Part shown: one piece after another, positions 1 through 7,931 of the stretch
Numbering within the stretch: position 1 is the first letter of the stretch
How the letters are laid out: every line of letters starts with the position of its first letter
Origin: an uncultured Prevotella sp.
GTDB taxonomy: Bacteria > Bacteroidota > Bacteroidia > Bacteroidales > Bacteroidaceae
Reading direction: 5' to 3'
Length of the DNA: 64,000 bases
Assembly: GCA_934202525.1 (NCBI GenBank)
Contig: CAKPYB010000002.1
Span: 1-64,000 of the forward strand
The notes under the pieces: model-generated
The model's database searches: none
What the model saw: only the letters and a program-made list of their open reading frames with translations
Told to the model about the DNA's origin: nothing
Made by a program: the position numbers and the translations under genes

Positions 1-76
1 AACAATTCTTCAGATAGCCATCAGCATACTGACCGCTATCGCTACTACGCTCGGAGTAACGAGCTGCATGGGATAA
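1..76 (+). CDS. smalltalk-type micro-lipoprotein, 3' end only
   Basis: Only the last 24 residues are in the window (frame starting at base 2), ending TTLGVTSCMG before TAA. They match the C-terminal half of the two complete smalltalk proteins at 53.6 and 56.4 kb: a hydrophobic segment (ILQIAISILTAIATTLGV) followed by Cys-Met-Gly. The smalltalk family comprises ~32-residue proteins of Bacteroidetes mobile regions, often next to HU-type DNA-binding proteins and amidases; function is unknown. A terminator follows at 127-164. Its sequence differs from the other two copies in several residues, so it is a paralogue and not a recent duplicate. Confidence 0.8.
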   Translation, partial: TILQIAISILTAIATTLGVTSCMG

Positions 77-126
77 AAACATGGAGTCCACCTTATTACA
101 ATAAGCAGACTCAGCCATAAATAAAT

Positions 127-164
127 CGACCGCCCACCTCAATATGAGGAGAGCGGTCGTTTTC
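127..164 (+). terminator. intrinsic terminator of the smalltalk locus
   Basis: Stem CGACCGC (127-133) pairs with GCGGTCG (153-159); an inner CCTC/GAGG stem caps it, and TTTT follows. It closes the transcript that enters from the left edge. Confidence 0.85.
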
Positions 165-180
165 GTTCTACCGAGAATTC

Positions 181-330
181 CGGTCATGAAGGGTCAAAGT
201 CATGAAGGGTCATTATCATTTTCAATCCCCCCAAAAAGGGTCCGGTCATTTCCGGTCAAGGTCATTAAGGTCATTAAGGATTTCGGTTTTTCAAAAATCC
301 CTCAATATCCCTCTATCTTATAAAATAAGG
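181..330. repeat. GGTCATTAA / GGTCATGAAGGG direct-repeat cluster
   Basis: Short degenerate direct repeats (GGTCATGAAGGGTCA, GGTCATTTCC, GGTCATTAAGGTCATTAAGGATTTC) fill this gene-free stretch between the terminator and the hydrolase gene. The 24-base core at 260-283 recurs at 5310-5333, on the other side of the small-gene cluster. Confidence 0.75.
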
Positions 331-393
331 TTAAATCAAGTTCGCCCTGCAAACAAAATCCATCCATATAATCACTTTTCTGAATATTTTTTG

Positions 394-401
394 TATTTTT
401 G
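394..401 (+). promoter_or_regulatory. -7 box TATTTTTG
   Basis: Bacteroidetes-type TAnnTTTG element ~80 bases upstream of the hydrolase start at 483; an AT-rich tract with TTG triplets lies at the -33 distance. Confidence 0.5.
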
Positions 402-482
402 CAGATATATTGCGCTGATATGGGAGTTGAGCATGGCTTATCCTCCTAGATTATAGGCGCATAATTATCAAATGATTTGAGA

Positions 483-1283
483 ATGAAGAAGATATTATTC
501 CTACACGGATTCTTCGCCACGGGCAGCTGTCCGATGGCGAGAGCCTTGAAAGAGGCGTTTGAGGGGACGGCGGTGGTGCTGACTCCCGACCTCCCTTTGC
601 ACCCCAAGGAGGCACTGAAGGAGATTCGCTCCATCATCGACCGGGAGCAGCCCGACTTGCTTCTGGGCAACAGCTGCGGCTCTTTCCTCGCCCAGATGCT
701 GGCTCCGGTGGTGGGCATTCCTGCCCTGCTCGGCAATCCGTATTTCATGATGACGGAGTTTCTGAAGGAGCGAATCGGCGAGCATGAATACAAGGCACCG
801 AGAAGGGACGGTAATCAGCAGCTGGTGATTGACGAGGCGCTGATTGAGGAGTTTGCGGAGCTGGAAGCCGTGCAGTTTGACCATTGCAACCCCTATTATA
901 AGGATCGTGTGTGGGGACTTTTTGGTGAGCAGGACACCCTGGCTCACTTCTCCCCTCTCTTTCTGCAGCATTACAACCAAGCCTTCCATTTCCCAGGCGG
1001 TCATACGCCTACTGAGCAGGAGGTGAAGACATGGTACGCTCCTCTCGCCCAGAAAATGATGATGGAGTTTTCAGCAAAGGAAGAAAGATATTTCCAGCAC
1101 TTTAAAGGAGGCAAATACAAGTTCATCCATTCTGCCTTCGACTCCGAGACTCAGGAGCGCATGGTGGTTTATCAGGCTCTATATGGAAACCAAGCCTATT
1201 GGGTTCGCCCCGAAAAGATGTTCTTCGGGAAAGTTACGAGGGATGGCAGAACTTTTAATCGTTTCACAGAAATAGACAGATAA
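483..1283 (+). CDS. YqiA/YcfP-type alpha/beta hydrolase fused to DUF1653
   Basis: 266 aa. Residues 1 to ~190 form a small alpha/beta hydrolase of the YqiA/YcfP esterase group: LFLHGF near the N-terminus, nucleophile elbow G-N-S-C-G, an acidic residue in GEQDTL and a histidine in FPGGHTP complete a plausible Ser-Asp-His triad. Residues ~200-266 are a DUF1653 domain (FQHFKGGKY, then SETQERMVVYQALYG, WVRPEKMF and a terminal RF motif). The two domains are usually separate proteins. ATG 483 is preferred over the TTG six bases upstream because it gives the canonical MKKILFLHG start. Thioredoxin starts two bases after the stop, so they are cotranscribed. The substrate is unknown. Confidence 0.85.
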   Translation: MKKILFLHGFFATGSCPMARALKEAFEGTAVVLTPDLPLHPKEALKEIRSIIDREQPDLLLGNSCGSFLAQMLAPVVGIPALLGNPYFMMTEFLKERIGEHEYKAPRRDGNQQLVIDEALIEEFAELEAVQFDHCNPYYKDRVWGLFGEQDTLAHFSPLFLQHYNQAFHFPGGHTPTEQEVKTWYAPLAQKMMMEFSAKEERYFQHFKGGKYKFIHSAFDSETQERMVVYQALYGNQAYWVRPEKMFFGKVTRDGRTFNRFTEIDR

Positions 1284-1285
1284 TT

Positions 1286-1585
1286 ATGGAGACATTCAAT
1301 AATGTAATCAATAGTGGCCAGCTTGTTCTGGTCGATTTCTTTGCCACCTGGTGCCAACCTTGCAAGGCGATGCACCCCATTCTGGAGCAGGTGAAGAGTG
1401 TATTGGGCGACCGCATTCGAATCATCAAGGTGGATGTGGACAAGTATGGCGTAACTGCAAGCCAATACCGCATTCAATCCGTGCCAACGCTCATGCTCTT
1501 CCGTAACGGAGAAGTGTTGTGGCGCACAAGTGGTGTGGTAGATAAAGCCGAACTGCTGGCTACGCTTGATCCTTTCTTGATATAA
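1286..1585 (+). CDS. trxA: thioredoxin
   Basis: 99 aa, a single compact thioredoxin fold with no signal peptide, so it is cytoplasmic. The active site is W-C-Q-P-C (Cys23 and Cys26); CQPC replaces the usual CGPC. The cis-proline loop is QSVPTLMLF near residue 73. It would reduce protein disulfides using a thioredoxin reductase encoded elsewhere. It lies two bases behind the hydrolase gene. The symbol reflects the family; this is probably an accessory rather than the principal thioredoxin. Confidence 0.9.
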   Translation: METFNNVINSGQLVLVDFFATWCQPCKAMHPILEQVKSVLGDRIRIIKVDVDKYGVTASQYRIQSVPTLMLFRNGEVLWRTSGVVDKAELLATLDPFLI

Positions 1586-1605
1586 AAGATGAAAAGAATA
1601 ATCTT

Positions 1606-1983
1606 ATGCGCATAATAGGAAACTTACTTTGGTGGCTCTTCGGAGGTCTCGAAGCTGCCATCGGTTATTTCACCGGAAGTCTGGCTCTTGCATGTACCAT
1701 CATCGGCATTCCCTTTGCCTTGCAGACATTCAAGATTGGCTTGCTCTGCCTATGGCCTTTTGGTTCTACGGTAAGAGAATCGAATAGTCCAACTGGTTGC
1801 ATTCGCATTCCGCTGAATTTACTCTGGCTGATTTTCGGAGGTTTGTGGGCTTGCCTCATGCATCTGTTCTTCGGCTTTCTCTTATGTATCACCATTATCG
1901 GCATTCCTTGGGGAAAACAGCATTTCAAGATGGCCGGGCTTTCGCTCGCACCATTCGGCAAGGATGTGGAGTTGGGATTTTAA
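1606..1983 (+). CDS. yccF: YccF domain-containing inner-membrane protein
   Basis: 125 aa with two copies of the YccF (DUF307) motif: a hydrophobic N-terminal repeat (LLWWLFGGLEAAIGYFTGS, then TIIGIPFALQTFKIG) and a second one (LLWLIFGGLWACLMHLFFGF, then TIIGIPWGKQHFKMAGL). Each repeat ends in a PFG motif. Four membrane segments are likely. The family is widespread and its role is not established. It follows thioredoxin by 20 bases and probably belongs to the same transcript. Confidence 0.88.
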   Translation: MRIIGNLLWWLFGGLEAAIGYFTGSLALACTIIGIPFALQTFKIGLLCLWPFGSTVRESNSPTGCIRIPLNLLWLIFGGLWACLMHLFFGFLLCITIIGIPWGKQHFKMAGLSLAPFGKDVELGF

Positions 1984-2049
1984 AGAGATACAGATTGCGC
2001 TGATGGCGTATTTACATATGAATAGATAACAAATAGCTTGTAAGAAACA

Positions 2050-3090
2050 ATGAATCCAATAGCATTACGCCTGCTTTCGCAGCAGCTCATCTGCCCTCAA
2101 TTTGATACTCCCCAAAAGGTAGTGTCTCATTTTGGAGCCATGCAAGCCCAGGATTACCGGATGGTAAGATGGGCTGTGATGATGCGTACTCGCAAACCTT
2201 CTTCCTTCGCATTCAAGAATGCATACGATGAGGGTGAGATAGTCCGTCTTCACCTGCTGCGTGGCACTTGGCAACTGGTTTCAAATGAAGACTATTGGTG
2301 GATGCTGGACCTGATTTCACCTAAGGCAACTTCTGTTGTAAAAGGATGGATGAAGAGTAATAAAATCAGCATCGATGATTCTGAGCTCAATCTGATTCAC
2401 GAGATATTTGTTCAAAAAACCGATGAGATGCAGTCTGTAACAAGCAAAGACCTGAACGAGGCTTTGCTCGAAAAGGGCATCATCATGGACAAACATCGCC
2501 TATCCTACCACATTCGCTTTAACGAATTGAACGGTACTTTCTGCAGCGGCAATCTTCTTCCTACAAAGGCGACATACAGTCTCACGGAAAAGAAGGTTCC
2601 AAGAACAGCCAGGCTGGAACGTGATGAAATGCTGATGCTTCTGGCAAGAAAATATTTTCAGAGCCATTCGCCAGCCACATTCGAAGATTATGTCTGGTGG
2701 TCAGGACTGAGCACTTCTGATTGCCAACGAGGTATTGAGTTGCTTGGTTCAGAACTGAGGATTGAAAAATGGAAAGACTATCGGTTCTATCTGCATGAAT
2801 CATGTCGAACACGTGGATTCAGAAGTGGAAAGACTCATCTGATAGCTCCCTTTGATGAATATCTGATTGGTTATAAAAGCCGGGAATTAGTAATCCATCC
2901 ACATCAAATGCCGTCTGCATACACTAATAATGGCATTTTCTTTCCTGTAATCGCCCATGATGGCAGAATTTGCGGCAACTGGAATCCTTGGGAGAAAAAT
3001 CTCAACATCAGTTACTTTGATTCGACAGAAAAAGATTTGTCATTTGAGAAGCAATGGAAAATATTTAATGAAACGATAAAGAAGAAATAA
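2050..3090 (+). CDS. winged-helix DNA-binding protein of the AlkZ/YcaQ (HTH_42) family
   Basis: 346 aa. The opening (ALRLLSQQL, then HFGAMQAQDYRMVRWAV) and the later blocks LHLLRGTWQLV and HLIAPFDEYLIGY match the HTH_42 family. Its best-known member, AlkZ/YcaQ, is a DNA glycosylase that unhooks crosslinks and alkylated bases. The glutamine-containing QAQ-type motif near residue 34 is seen in many relatives. Whether this copy is an active glycosylase cannot be settled from sequence. The next gene begins on the base after its stop, and an AlkZ-related protein follows, suggesting a small base-repair or nucleic-acid cluster. Confidence 0.85.
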   Translation: MNPIALRLLSQQLICPQFDTPQKVVSHFGAMQAQDYRMVRWAVMMRTRKPSSFAFKNAYDEGEIVRLHLLRGTWQLVSNEDYWWMLDLISPKATSVVKGWMKSNKISIDDSELNLIHEIFVQKTDEMQSVTSKDLNEALLEKGIIMDKHRLSYHIRFNELNGTFCSGNLLPTKATYSLTEKKVPRTARLERDEMLMLLARKYFQSHSPATFEDYVWWSGLSTSDCQRGIELLGSELRIEKWKDYRFYLHESCRTRGFRSGKTHLIAPFDEYLIGYKSRELVIHPHQMPSAYTNNGIFFPVIAHDGRICGNWNPWEKNLNISYFDSTEKDLSFEKQWKIFNETIKKK

Positions 3091-3324
3091 ATGACTATTG
3101 ACACAACAAATCTCTGTTCACATCTTCAAAAGAAGTTGTTTGAACCTGAGGGAGTATATTATCCTATCTGGCAAGCCATGCAGAATGATGAGAAGCTGAC
3201 AGCCGTGGTTCGCTCACGACAGCTTCATATCTATCGCAACGGCAAGAAGATTCTCATTCTCGCTGGCAAGGCTCAGCCGAAGATTATCAGAGAGGATAAA
3301 CTGAACGAATTGATAAAAATATAA
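3091..3324 (+). CDS. small hypothetical protein, possibly an N-terminal fragment
   Basis: 77 aa, beginning directly after the stop of the preceding gene, so translationally coupled. No known domain is recognised. It has a charged C-terminal half with the run LHIYRNGKKILILAGKA, an alternating pattern suggesting two beta strands. The sequence reads like the first part of a longer protein that ends early, but no in-frame continuation is visible downstream. Function unknown. Confidence 0.6.
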   Translation: MTIDTTNLCSHLQKKLFEPEGVYYPIWQAMQNDEKLTAVVRSRQLHIYRNGKKILILAGKAQPKIIREDKLNELIKI

Positions 3325-3336
3325 AGAACGAAACTT

Positions 3337-4005
3337 ATGAACTTTCCAGAAATATATTCAGCAACAGGCATGATGGAGCTGATTCAGAAAATCGGCTTCC
3401 TCCCTCTCCTTGATAGTGGTATAGAAGGATTTTCTGCCGAGGACATCGTGACAGAGGATTGCGGTTACGTAAGACTTCCTGAAGGCGGTTGGGACTGGCC
3501 GCTATGGAAATGGAAGGGCGAGATTGTGCAGGAAATGCCGTGTATGTACGGAAAGTTCTTTAACAAGAAAGCAGGATTCATCAGTCAGAAATGGTGGCAG
3601 GACTTCTGCAACTACAGAAGAAGCAAGTACCCTCGCCCAGATGAAGACTCGATAGAAGGAGCCATTCTCAGCACGCTTCAATCATCAGGCAGTCTCATCA
3701 CAAGAGAACTTCGGGCAGCCTGCGGTTTCACGGGCAAGGGAATGAGAAGCAAGTTTGACGGTTATCTCACCCGACTGGAAATGGCGACTTACATCGTGAC
3801 CGAAGATTTCATCTACCCTCGTGACAAGCACAATCATGAATATGGCTGGGGATGGTCGCTGCTTAATACTCCCGAAGATCTCTATGGCAGGGAGGCTTGT
3901 CAATGCAACCGAACTCCCCAGGAATCTTATCAGAGGATTTTCGAGCATCTGAAAGAAATCCTGCCTGATACCTCGGATAAACAGATCATTAAATTAATTG
4001 GATAA
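3337..4005 (+). CDS. AlkZ-related hypothetical protein
   Basis: 222 aa, soluble, rich in Trp (EGGWDWPLWKWKGEIV and KWWQDF). The second half contains a helical segment (SIEGAILSTLQSSGSLITRELRAACG) resembling a winged-helix domain. It resembles the group annotated as AlkZ-related, distantly linked to the HTH_42 glycosylase fold. It lies 12 bases after the 77-aa gene and in the same direction as the HTH_42 gene, so the three are probably one operon. The catalytic role is not demonstrated. Confidence 0.6.
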   Translation: MNFPEIYSATGMMELIQKIGFLPLLDSGIEGFSAEDIVTEDCGYVRLPEGGWDWPLWKWKGEIVQEMPCMYGKFFNKKAGFISQKWWQDFCNYRRSKYPRPDEDSIEGAILSTLQSSGSLITRELRAACGFTGKGMRSKFDGYLTRLEMATYIVTEDFIYPRDKHNHEYGWGWSLLNTPEDLYGREACQCNRTPQESYQRIFEHLKEILPDTSDKQIIKLIG

Positions 4006-4031
4006 AAATAATCAAATTAATTAGGATAAAA

Positions 4032-4348
4032 ATGAGAAAGGAATCAAGAGCAATGGATAGTGGGTGGGCATTGGAAGTGATGCACAAGGCTCCGTATATA
4101 ACTGTAAGTTTTATTGACGAAGACGGCAAACCTTATGGTTTACCGCTTTCGCTCGCATCTGATGATGATGTGAACTGGTATTTTCATGGTGCTTTCTTCC
4201 TCAACACATGGATGCTTTCGACCAGAGCATCGCCCGTTCCCTTTTACGCACGGCTGTTGTTCGCATCACGCTTACTGAGCCACCAACCGGCAAACGCAAG
4301 CAGTATGACAAGGAGGGTGTGGAAATGAAATATGGCAGAATGGAATAG
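4032..4348 (+). pseudogene. pyridoxamine 5'-phosphate oxidase-family (Nim-like) flavoprotein, broken
   Basis: The first ~50 codons read as the N-terminus of a small FMN-binding PPOX/Nim-like protein (MRKESRAM, then ITVSFIDEDGKPYGLPLSL and WYFHGA). After HGA the frame shifts: the reading LPQHMDAFDQSIARSLLRTAVVRI is resumed in another frame and runs to TAG at 4346-4348, matching the family's C-terminal end. The middle of the protein (roughly 70 residues expected in relatives) is absent, so this is an internal deletion plus frameshift. The unbroken frame stops at 4328 with a meaningless tail. It should not make a functional enzyme. Confidence 0.75.
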
Positions 4349-4432
4349 ACAGTTACAACAATTCAGTTGGTACAAGATTTTATCGAACAACATTTTTTCA
4401 ATAGTTTAAATATCAAATAATTAACAAGTAAA

Positions 4433-4825
4433 ATGAAGCATAAAGTAAAAGTTACGGTGATAGACAAAAAAATCTATCCAGAATTGCAGCAAAAGTATTG
4501 TGCAGACCCTAAAGCAGGAATGTGTCCATGCTACAACATTGGTGATGAGTTCATTTTTGAGCGCAACGAAAAGAACGACCACTTCTGGCATGGAGGATTG
4601 AATACACTCGTAAAAACATCTGCTGACCCCAATACTGTAGCAGGAGGCCCTAAAATACCACATTGTTCCGAGGCTTGGGATGCCATTTCACGATATATAT
4701 ATACTGGACTTCAGGGTGGTTCTATCATGAAAGGATGGATGAAGCATGAAAACGAAATGATATGCTGCTGTTCTGACGGAACAAGACCTGTCATATTCAA
4801 AATTGAACGTATAGACGAAGACTAG
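4433..4825 (+). CDS. TIGR04076 family protein
   Basis: 130 aa. The opening MKHKVKVTVIDKKIYPELQQKY, the Cys-rich block MCPCYNIGDEF, the motif IPHCSEAWDAISRYIYTGLQGG and the tail WMKHENEMICCCSDGTRPVIFKIER define TIGR04076. The conserved cysteines suggest metal or cofactor binding, but no function is established for the family. The following gene starts ten bases after its stop. Confidence 0.85.
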   Translation: MKHKVKVTVIDKKIYPELQQKYCADPKAGMCPCYNIGDEFIFERNEKNDHFWHGGLNTLVKTSADPNTVAGGPKIPHCSEAWDAISRYIYTGLQGGSIMKGWMKHENEMICCCSDGTRPVIFKIERIDED

Positions 4826-4834
4826 TTGTTGGCA

Positions 4835-5275
4835 ATGACACAAGACACTTCTACATATTACGTTTGGATAGGTGGCTCATGTGATTATGGCCATAAAGAG
4901 CGAGCTGGTGGTGCTGCCGTTGTGATTGAGCATAACGGCAATATCATCAGCCGTGATGTAATCAGCGACCTACACACCACTGAGTTCCGCATGATGCTAA
5001 CCCTCATGGTGAAGGTAATGCAGGAAATACCGGAAGGTTCCGACATTCTCTTCCTGACCAACGCTGCCTATATTCAGAACTTTGACAAGACTCCAACGGC
5101 TAAATCAGCCAATCCAGACTTGATCATTCAATGCATCGAGGAAAAGAAAAGGCACAACTCAGTCGGAGTCAAGATTGTGCAATATCACAAAAGCCCATTG
5201 CTGATAGAAACCCACGATAGGGCTACGGAAGCAATGGCTAAGACAAGGAAGGAGTTTCATCAGAAAAACAAATAA
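4835..5275 (+). CDS. RNase H-like fold protein lacking most catalytic residues
   Basis: 146 aa from ATG 4835 (two in-frame TTG codons at 4826 and 4829 lie upstream; ATG fits better). The order of blocks follows RNase HI: YYVWIGGSCDYG, AGGAAVVIEHNGNIISR, TTEFRMMLTLMV, DILFLTNAAYI and THDRATEAMAK. At the positions of the four metal-binding acids of RNase HI, three are changed: the first Asp is Gly (GGSC), the Glu of RMEL is Met (RMML), and the Asp of TDS is Asn (LTNAAY). Only the last Asp remains. It is probably not a nuclease, but the fold may bind RNA-DNA or protein. Similarity is by eye. Confidence 0.65.
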   Translation: MTQDTSTYYVWIGGSCDYGHKERAGGAAVVIEHNGNIISRDVISDLHTTEFRMMLTLMVKVMQEIPEGSDILFLTNAAYIQNFDKTPTAKSANPDLIIQCIEEKKRHNSVGVKIVQYHKSPLLIETHDRATEAMAKTRKEFHQKNK

Positions 5276-5309
5276 ATGTTTAGGGGCGTTTTCCGGTCAT
5301 TAAGGTCAC

Positions 5310-5333
5310 GGTCATTAAGGTCATTAAGGATTT
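5310..5333. repeat. second copy of the GGTCATTAA repeat core
   Basis: Same 24-base core as at 260-283, within a wider GGTCATTAAGG-rich stretch (5292-5343). It begins just after the last gene of the accessory cluster that starts at 483. Confidence 0.75.
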
Positions 5334-5346
5334 CCGGTTATTCAAG

Positions 5347-5433
5347 ATGTCTGCCCCTAAATATGGTTTACAGCTTATAAGCGATGATTATATTCTTGAA
5401 AATCTCATAGAAGAACTGAGGGAAACTCAATAA
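5347..5433 (+). CDS. possible 28-aa small ORF or gene remnant
   Basis: An ATG-started frame of 28 codons (MSAPKYGLQLISDDYILENL and a charged tail) sits in the gap after the repeat cluster. No good Shine-Dalgarno and no family recognised. It could be chance or the tail of a deleted gene. The rest of the 5276-5605 gap holds repeats and the hairpin at 5454-5499. Confidence 0.25.
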   Translation: MSAPKYGLQLISDDYILENLIEELRETQ

Positions 5434-5453
5434 CACCAAAAGTGAGCGGTTTA

Positions 5454-5499
5454 TGTAAAAAGTTACGGAGATAATTCACATTTTCCGTAACTTTTTACA
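5454..5499. terminator. 16-bp perfect hairpin between convergent genes
   Basis: TGTAAAAAGTTACGGA (5454-5469) pairs perfectly with 5484-5499, with a 14-base loop. It lies between the rightward accessory cluster and the leftward DinD/RhuM gene and has A/T runs on each side, so a bidirectional terminator is the simplest reading. Confidence 0.6.
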
Positions 5500-5605
5500 T
5501 TTTCATCTTATATTATATGTTTTTTGGAGCATTTCATTGCGTTAATTTTCTTATATAAGATAAGACAGTACTACTATGACATAATTCAAGCGCCATACTC
5601 AACCC

Positions 5606-7018
5606 CTATTCTTTTGGATCAATGTCAAATGGAAGCAATGGAGTATCATCATCATTTCCACTATTGAATCGGTCGAAATCCGAGATATAGGAACGGTCTT
5701 GAATAACCTTATATTTCTCATACTCAGAATAAGCCTTTTCTCTGGCTTCTTCTTGCGAGACCTTACCTGCACTACTCTTAGCATCATAGTCCATAGTTTC
5801 AAGCAACAGCTTCAGGCGATTCTTCCAATCCTCCATCGTAGTAACAATGTGTCGTCTTGCACGAGATTCTGCGAGATCCAGGAAACTTGTTGTTATTGCG
5901 TTGAGCTGAGACAATTCTTCATCAGAAAGATAGTTCTTTGCCACTATCGTATCAGATTTCTGAACTCTTCCATCCGGTGCTTTCTTCCATGTAGTCAAGC
6001 CCATGTGAGGCATTTCCGCATCAGCTCGCTCATAGACGATCTCGGCTGCCGTATGATTGGTAACCGCCAGGTGCATCATATTCTGCACCATCTTATAGAA
6101 GAGTTTGGTACTTTCAGCCTTTGCATCATAATCTGCACTACACTCTGCATAAATATCAGTTATCTTCTGGTAGTATCTGCGTTCAGAAGTGCGGATTTCA
6201 CGGATACGTTCCAGCAAATCGTCAAAATAATCCTTGCCGAAGTGCTTACCTTGTTTCAGACGTTCATCATCCAAGACATAACCCTTAATGATGAACTCCT
6301 TCAATACAGAAGTTGCCCATATACGGAATTGGGTTGCCTGATAGCTGTTCACTCGATAACCAACAGCGATGATAACATCAAGATTGTAGAACAATGGAGC
6401 ACGCTCAACATCACGCTCTCCTTCGGTTTGAACTATCCCAATTTTTCGGATAGTTGCCATTTTATCCAATTCTCCAGTCTCGTAAATCTGCCCAATATGA
6501 TAGCTGATTGTTCTTACGTCAACACCAAACAAAGCAGCCATCTTTTTCTGTGACATCCAAAAAGTTTCGTTGTTGAAAATCACTTCAATGCGAGTCTCAC
6601 CCTGTGCAGTTTTATACAGTAAGATATTGGATTCCAGTGAGTTCCGCATAAGTTCGGTTGTAGATACGGATTGAGAAAAATAGGCTCTTGCCTGCTTCAC
6701 CAATAACTTCCTTGAATCAGCATTCTCAGAAATAATCATACAGGCCATACGGGATAGATGGAAAGCTTCGACCTTGCGAAACGATCCACTACCCAGCTTA
6801 ACCATTTCAACCACGTGGTTGAAATGGTCATCTATATCCATACCTTTTTCACTGGCAACCTTGATTGCTTTGTCTATTACATTCTGGAATTTCCAATATC
6901 CCGAATAGCCCATCGCATTACAAAGTTCGCGTGAACTCCAGTATTCTTTCCCGTTATCATCCACTTTCCGAATTTCTTCGAATGTCGGACGCATGTCAGG
7001 CACATTATTCTCATCCAT
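5606..7018 (-). CDS. DinD-like / RhuM family fusion protein
   Basis: 470 aa from ATG 7018; the longer frame to 7102 would include an unlikely hydrophobic leader. Residues ~1-110 resemble the DNA-damage-inducible DinD/BRO N-terminus (FEEIRKVDDNGKEYWSSREL, then MGYSGYWKFQNVI, HFNHVVEMVKLGSGS and HLSRMACMIISENADSRK). From ~130 on it is RhuM (virulence RhuM, PF13310): ETFWMSQKKMAALFGVDVRT, then APLFYNLDVIIAVGYRVNS, FRIWATSVLKEFIIKGYVLD and a helical C-terminal part. Such proteins occur in restriction/defence neighbourhoods. No catalytic site is evident; a DNA-binding or regulatory role is inferred. Confidence 0.8.
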   Translation of the reverse strand: MDENNVPDMRPTFEEIRKVDDNGKEYWSSRELCNAMGYSGYWKFQNVIDKAIKVASEKGMDIDDHFNHVVEMVKLGSGSFRKVEAFHLSRMACMIISENADSRKLLVKQARAYFSQSVSTTELMRNSLESNILLYKTAQGETRIEVIFNNETFWMSQKKMAALFGVDVRTISYHIGQIYETGELDKMATIRKIGIVQTEGERDVERAPLFYNLDVIIAVGYRVNSYQATQFRIWATSVLKEFIIKGYVLDDERLKQGKHFGKDYFDDLLERIREIRTSERRYYQKITDIYAECSADYDAKAESTKLFYKMVQNMMHLAVTNHTAAEIVYERADAEMPHMGLTTWKKAPDGRVQKSDTIVAKNYLSDEELSQLNAITTSFLDLAESRARRHIVTTMEDWKNRLKLLLETMDYDAKSSAGKVSQEEAREKAYSEYEKYKVIQDRSYISDFDRFNSGNDDDTPLLPFDIDPKE

Positions 7019-7187
7019 ATCTTTTCCGTTTCTTTTGTATTGACGTTCTACAATATTGAATAGCAAAAATACAAAAAAAAGATGAAAATCGCCACTAATC
7101 ATTTATAAGAAGTATGATTTTTAATGTTATTTATGCAAAAAGAAAGAAACATATCAGAATATATTAATTTTATCACTTATCAAGACG

Positions 7188-7336
7188 ATGCAATATACCA
7201 ACGCCCCTTACGTTATTACAGAAGAAGAGGACAACCGCATCCGCAACCGAAGGGAGACCTTCATCAGGGAAACAGGCACCGAGGTACTTATCACGATGAT
7301 CACCTCCTATGGACTTGCGCCGGGCGGCTGTAAAAC
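7188..7336 (+). pseudogene. C-terminal remnant of an AAA/archaeal-type ATPase
   Basis: The reading from 7188 (YTNAPYVITEEEDNRIRNRR, then ETFIRETG and ITMITSYGLAPG) resembles the C-terminus of the Bacteroidales ATP-binding proteins that end in an IRNRR...F...TGT...TLITTYGL pattern. No ATPase core lies upstream, and after ~7336 the frame continues with unrelated residues to 7466. It is interpreted as a relic of a deleted gene. The surrounding 7019-7613 interval otherwise contains only AT-rich noncoding sequence. Confidence 0.5.
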
Positions 7337-7613
7337 GTTATCACTTCACATGGTAGTGTTTATTCGAGAGCCGACATTAGCGCTTTTTGATAACACATTT
7401 GTAACACACATGGATGATTTCTCAATACGTCAAATTCATAACATATTGATTAACAGATATTTATAAAAAGCGAACATAAAAGAGGGATAAACGATAAAAT
7501 ATATTTAAAAACAAAAATAGAACAACAGAGGTAAGTGCCTATAAATAAGCAACTTACTACCATTGTTCTCCCATGCTAATTTTGTACAAATAAGTTTTAT
7601 TTTGCTTATTTAG

Positions 7614-7688
7614 TGATTCCGTTGGGGTTCGAACCCAAGACCCACAGCTTAGAAGGCTGTTGCTCTAATCCAACTGAGCTACGGAACC
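7614..7688 (-). tRNA. tRNA-Arg (anticodon TCT)
   Basis: The reverse complement folds as a cloverleaf: acceptor GGTTCCG pairs with CGGAATC with one G-U, D-arm GCTCAGTTGGATTAGAGC, anticodon arm ACAGC-CTTCTAA-GCTGT with TCT in the loop, and T-arm with GGTTCGAACCCC. CCA is not encoded. A minus-strand -7 box lies 69 bases upstream. Confidence 0.95.
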
Positions 7689-7756
7689 AACACTTTTCGA
7701 AACGCAAAAATGTCTAGTCACTTTAGCAATCTAGCCACTTTTCTTATTTGCGACTG

Positions 7757-7764
7757 CAAAGGTA
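7757..7764 (-). promoter_or_regulatory. -7 box TACCTTTG for tRNA-Arg
   Basis: Reverse complement reads TACCTTTG followed by CAGTCGC; it is the nearest promoter-like element upstream of the leftward tRNA. Confidence 0.55.
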
Positions 7765-7838
7765 CATATATTTTTTGAATACACCAAACTTTTTCTCACT
7801 TTTTTCTTTTTTTATGCTTAAATATCGCAAAAAATAAC

Positions 7839-7846
7839 TACCTTTG
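7839..7846 (+). promoter_or_regulatory. -7 box TACCTTTG for the tricorn-like gene
   Basis: TAACTACCTTTGCATCC about 85 bases upstream of ATG 7932, leaving a leader of roughly 80 nt. Confidence 0.65.
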
Positions 7847-7931
7847 CATCCGTTAGGAGCAAGAAACAGCATTCTGACCCCGAAAGAGAAGAGATTTTTA
7901 TAACGCATATTCAAACATAAAACATACGCAA

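Noticed and set aside
1..120. An open frame from the left edge (ending SPPYYNKQTQP at 118-120) overlapping the smalltalk tail
   Set aside because: It lies in another frame than smalltalk, has no recognisable family and only ~39 codons are visible.
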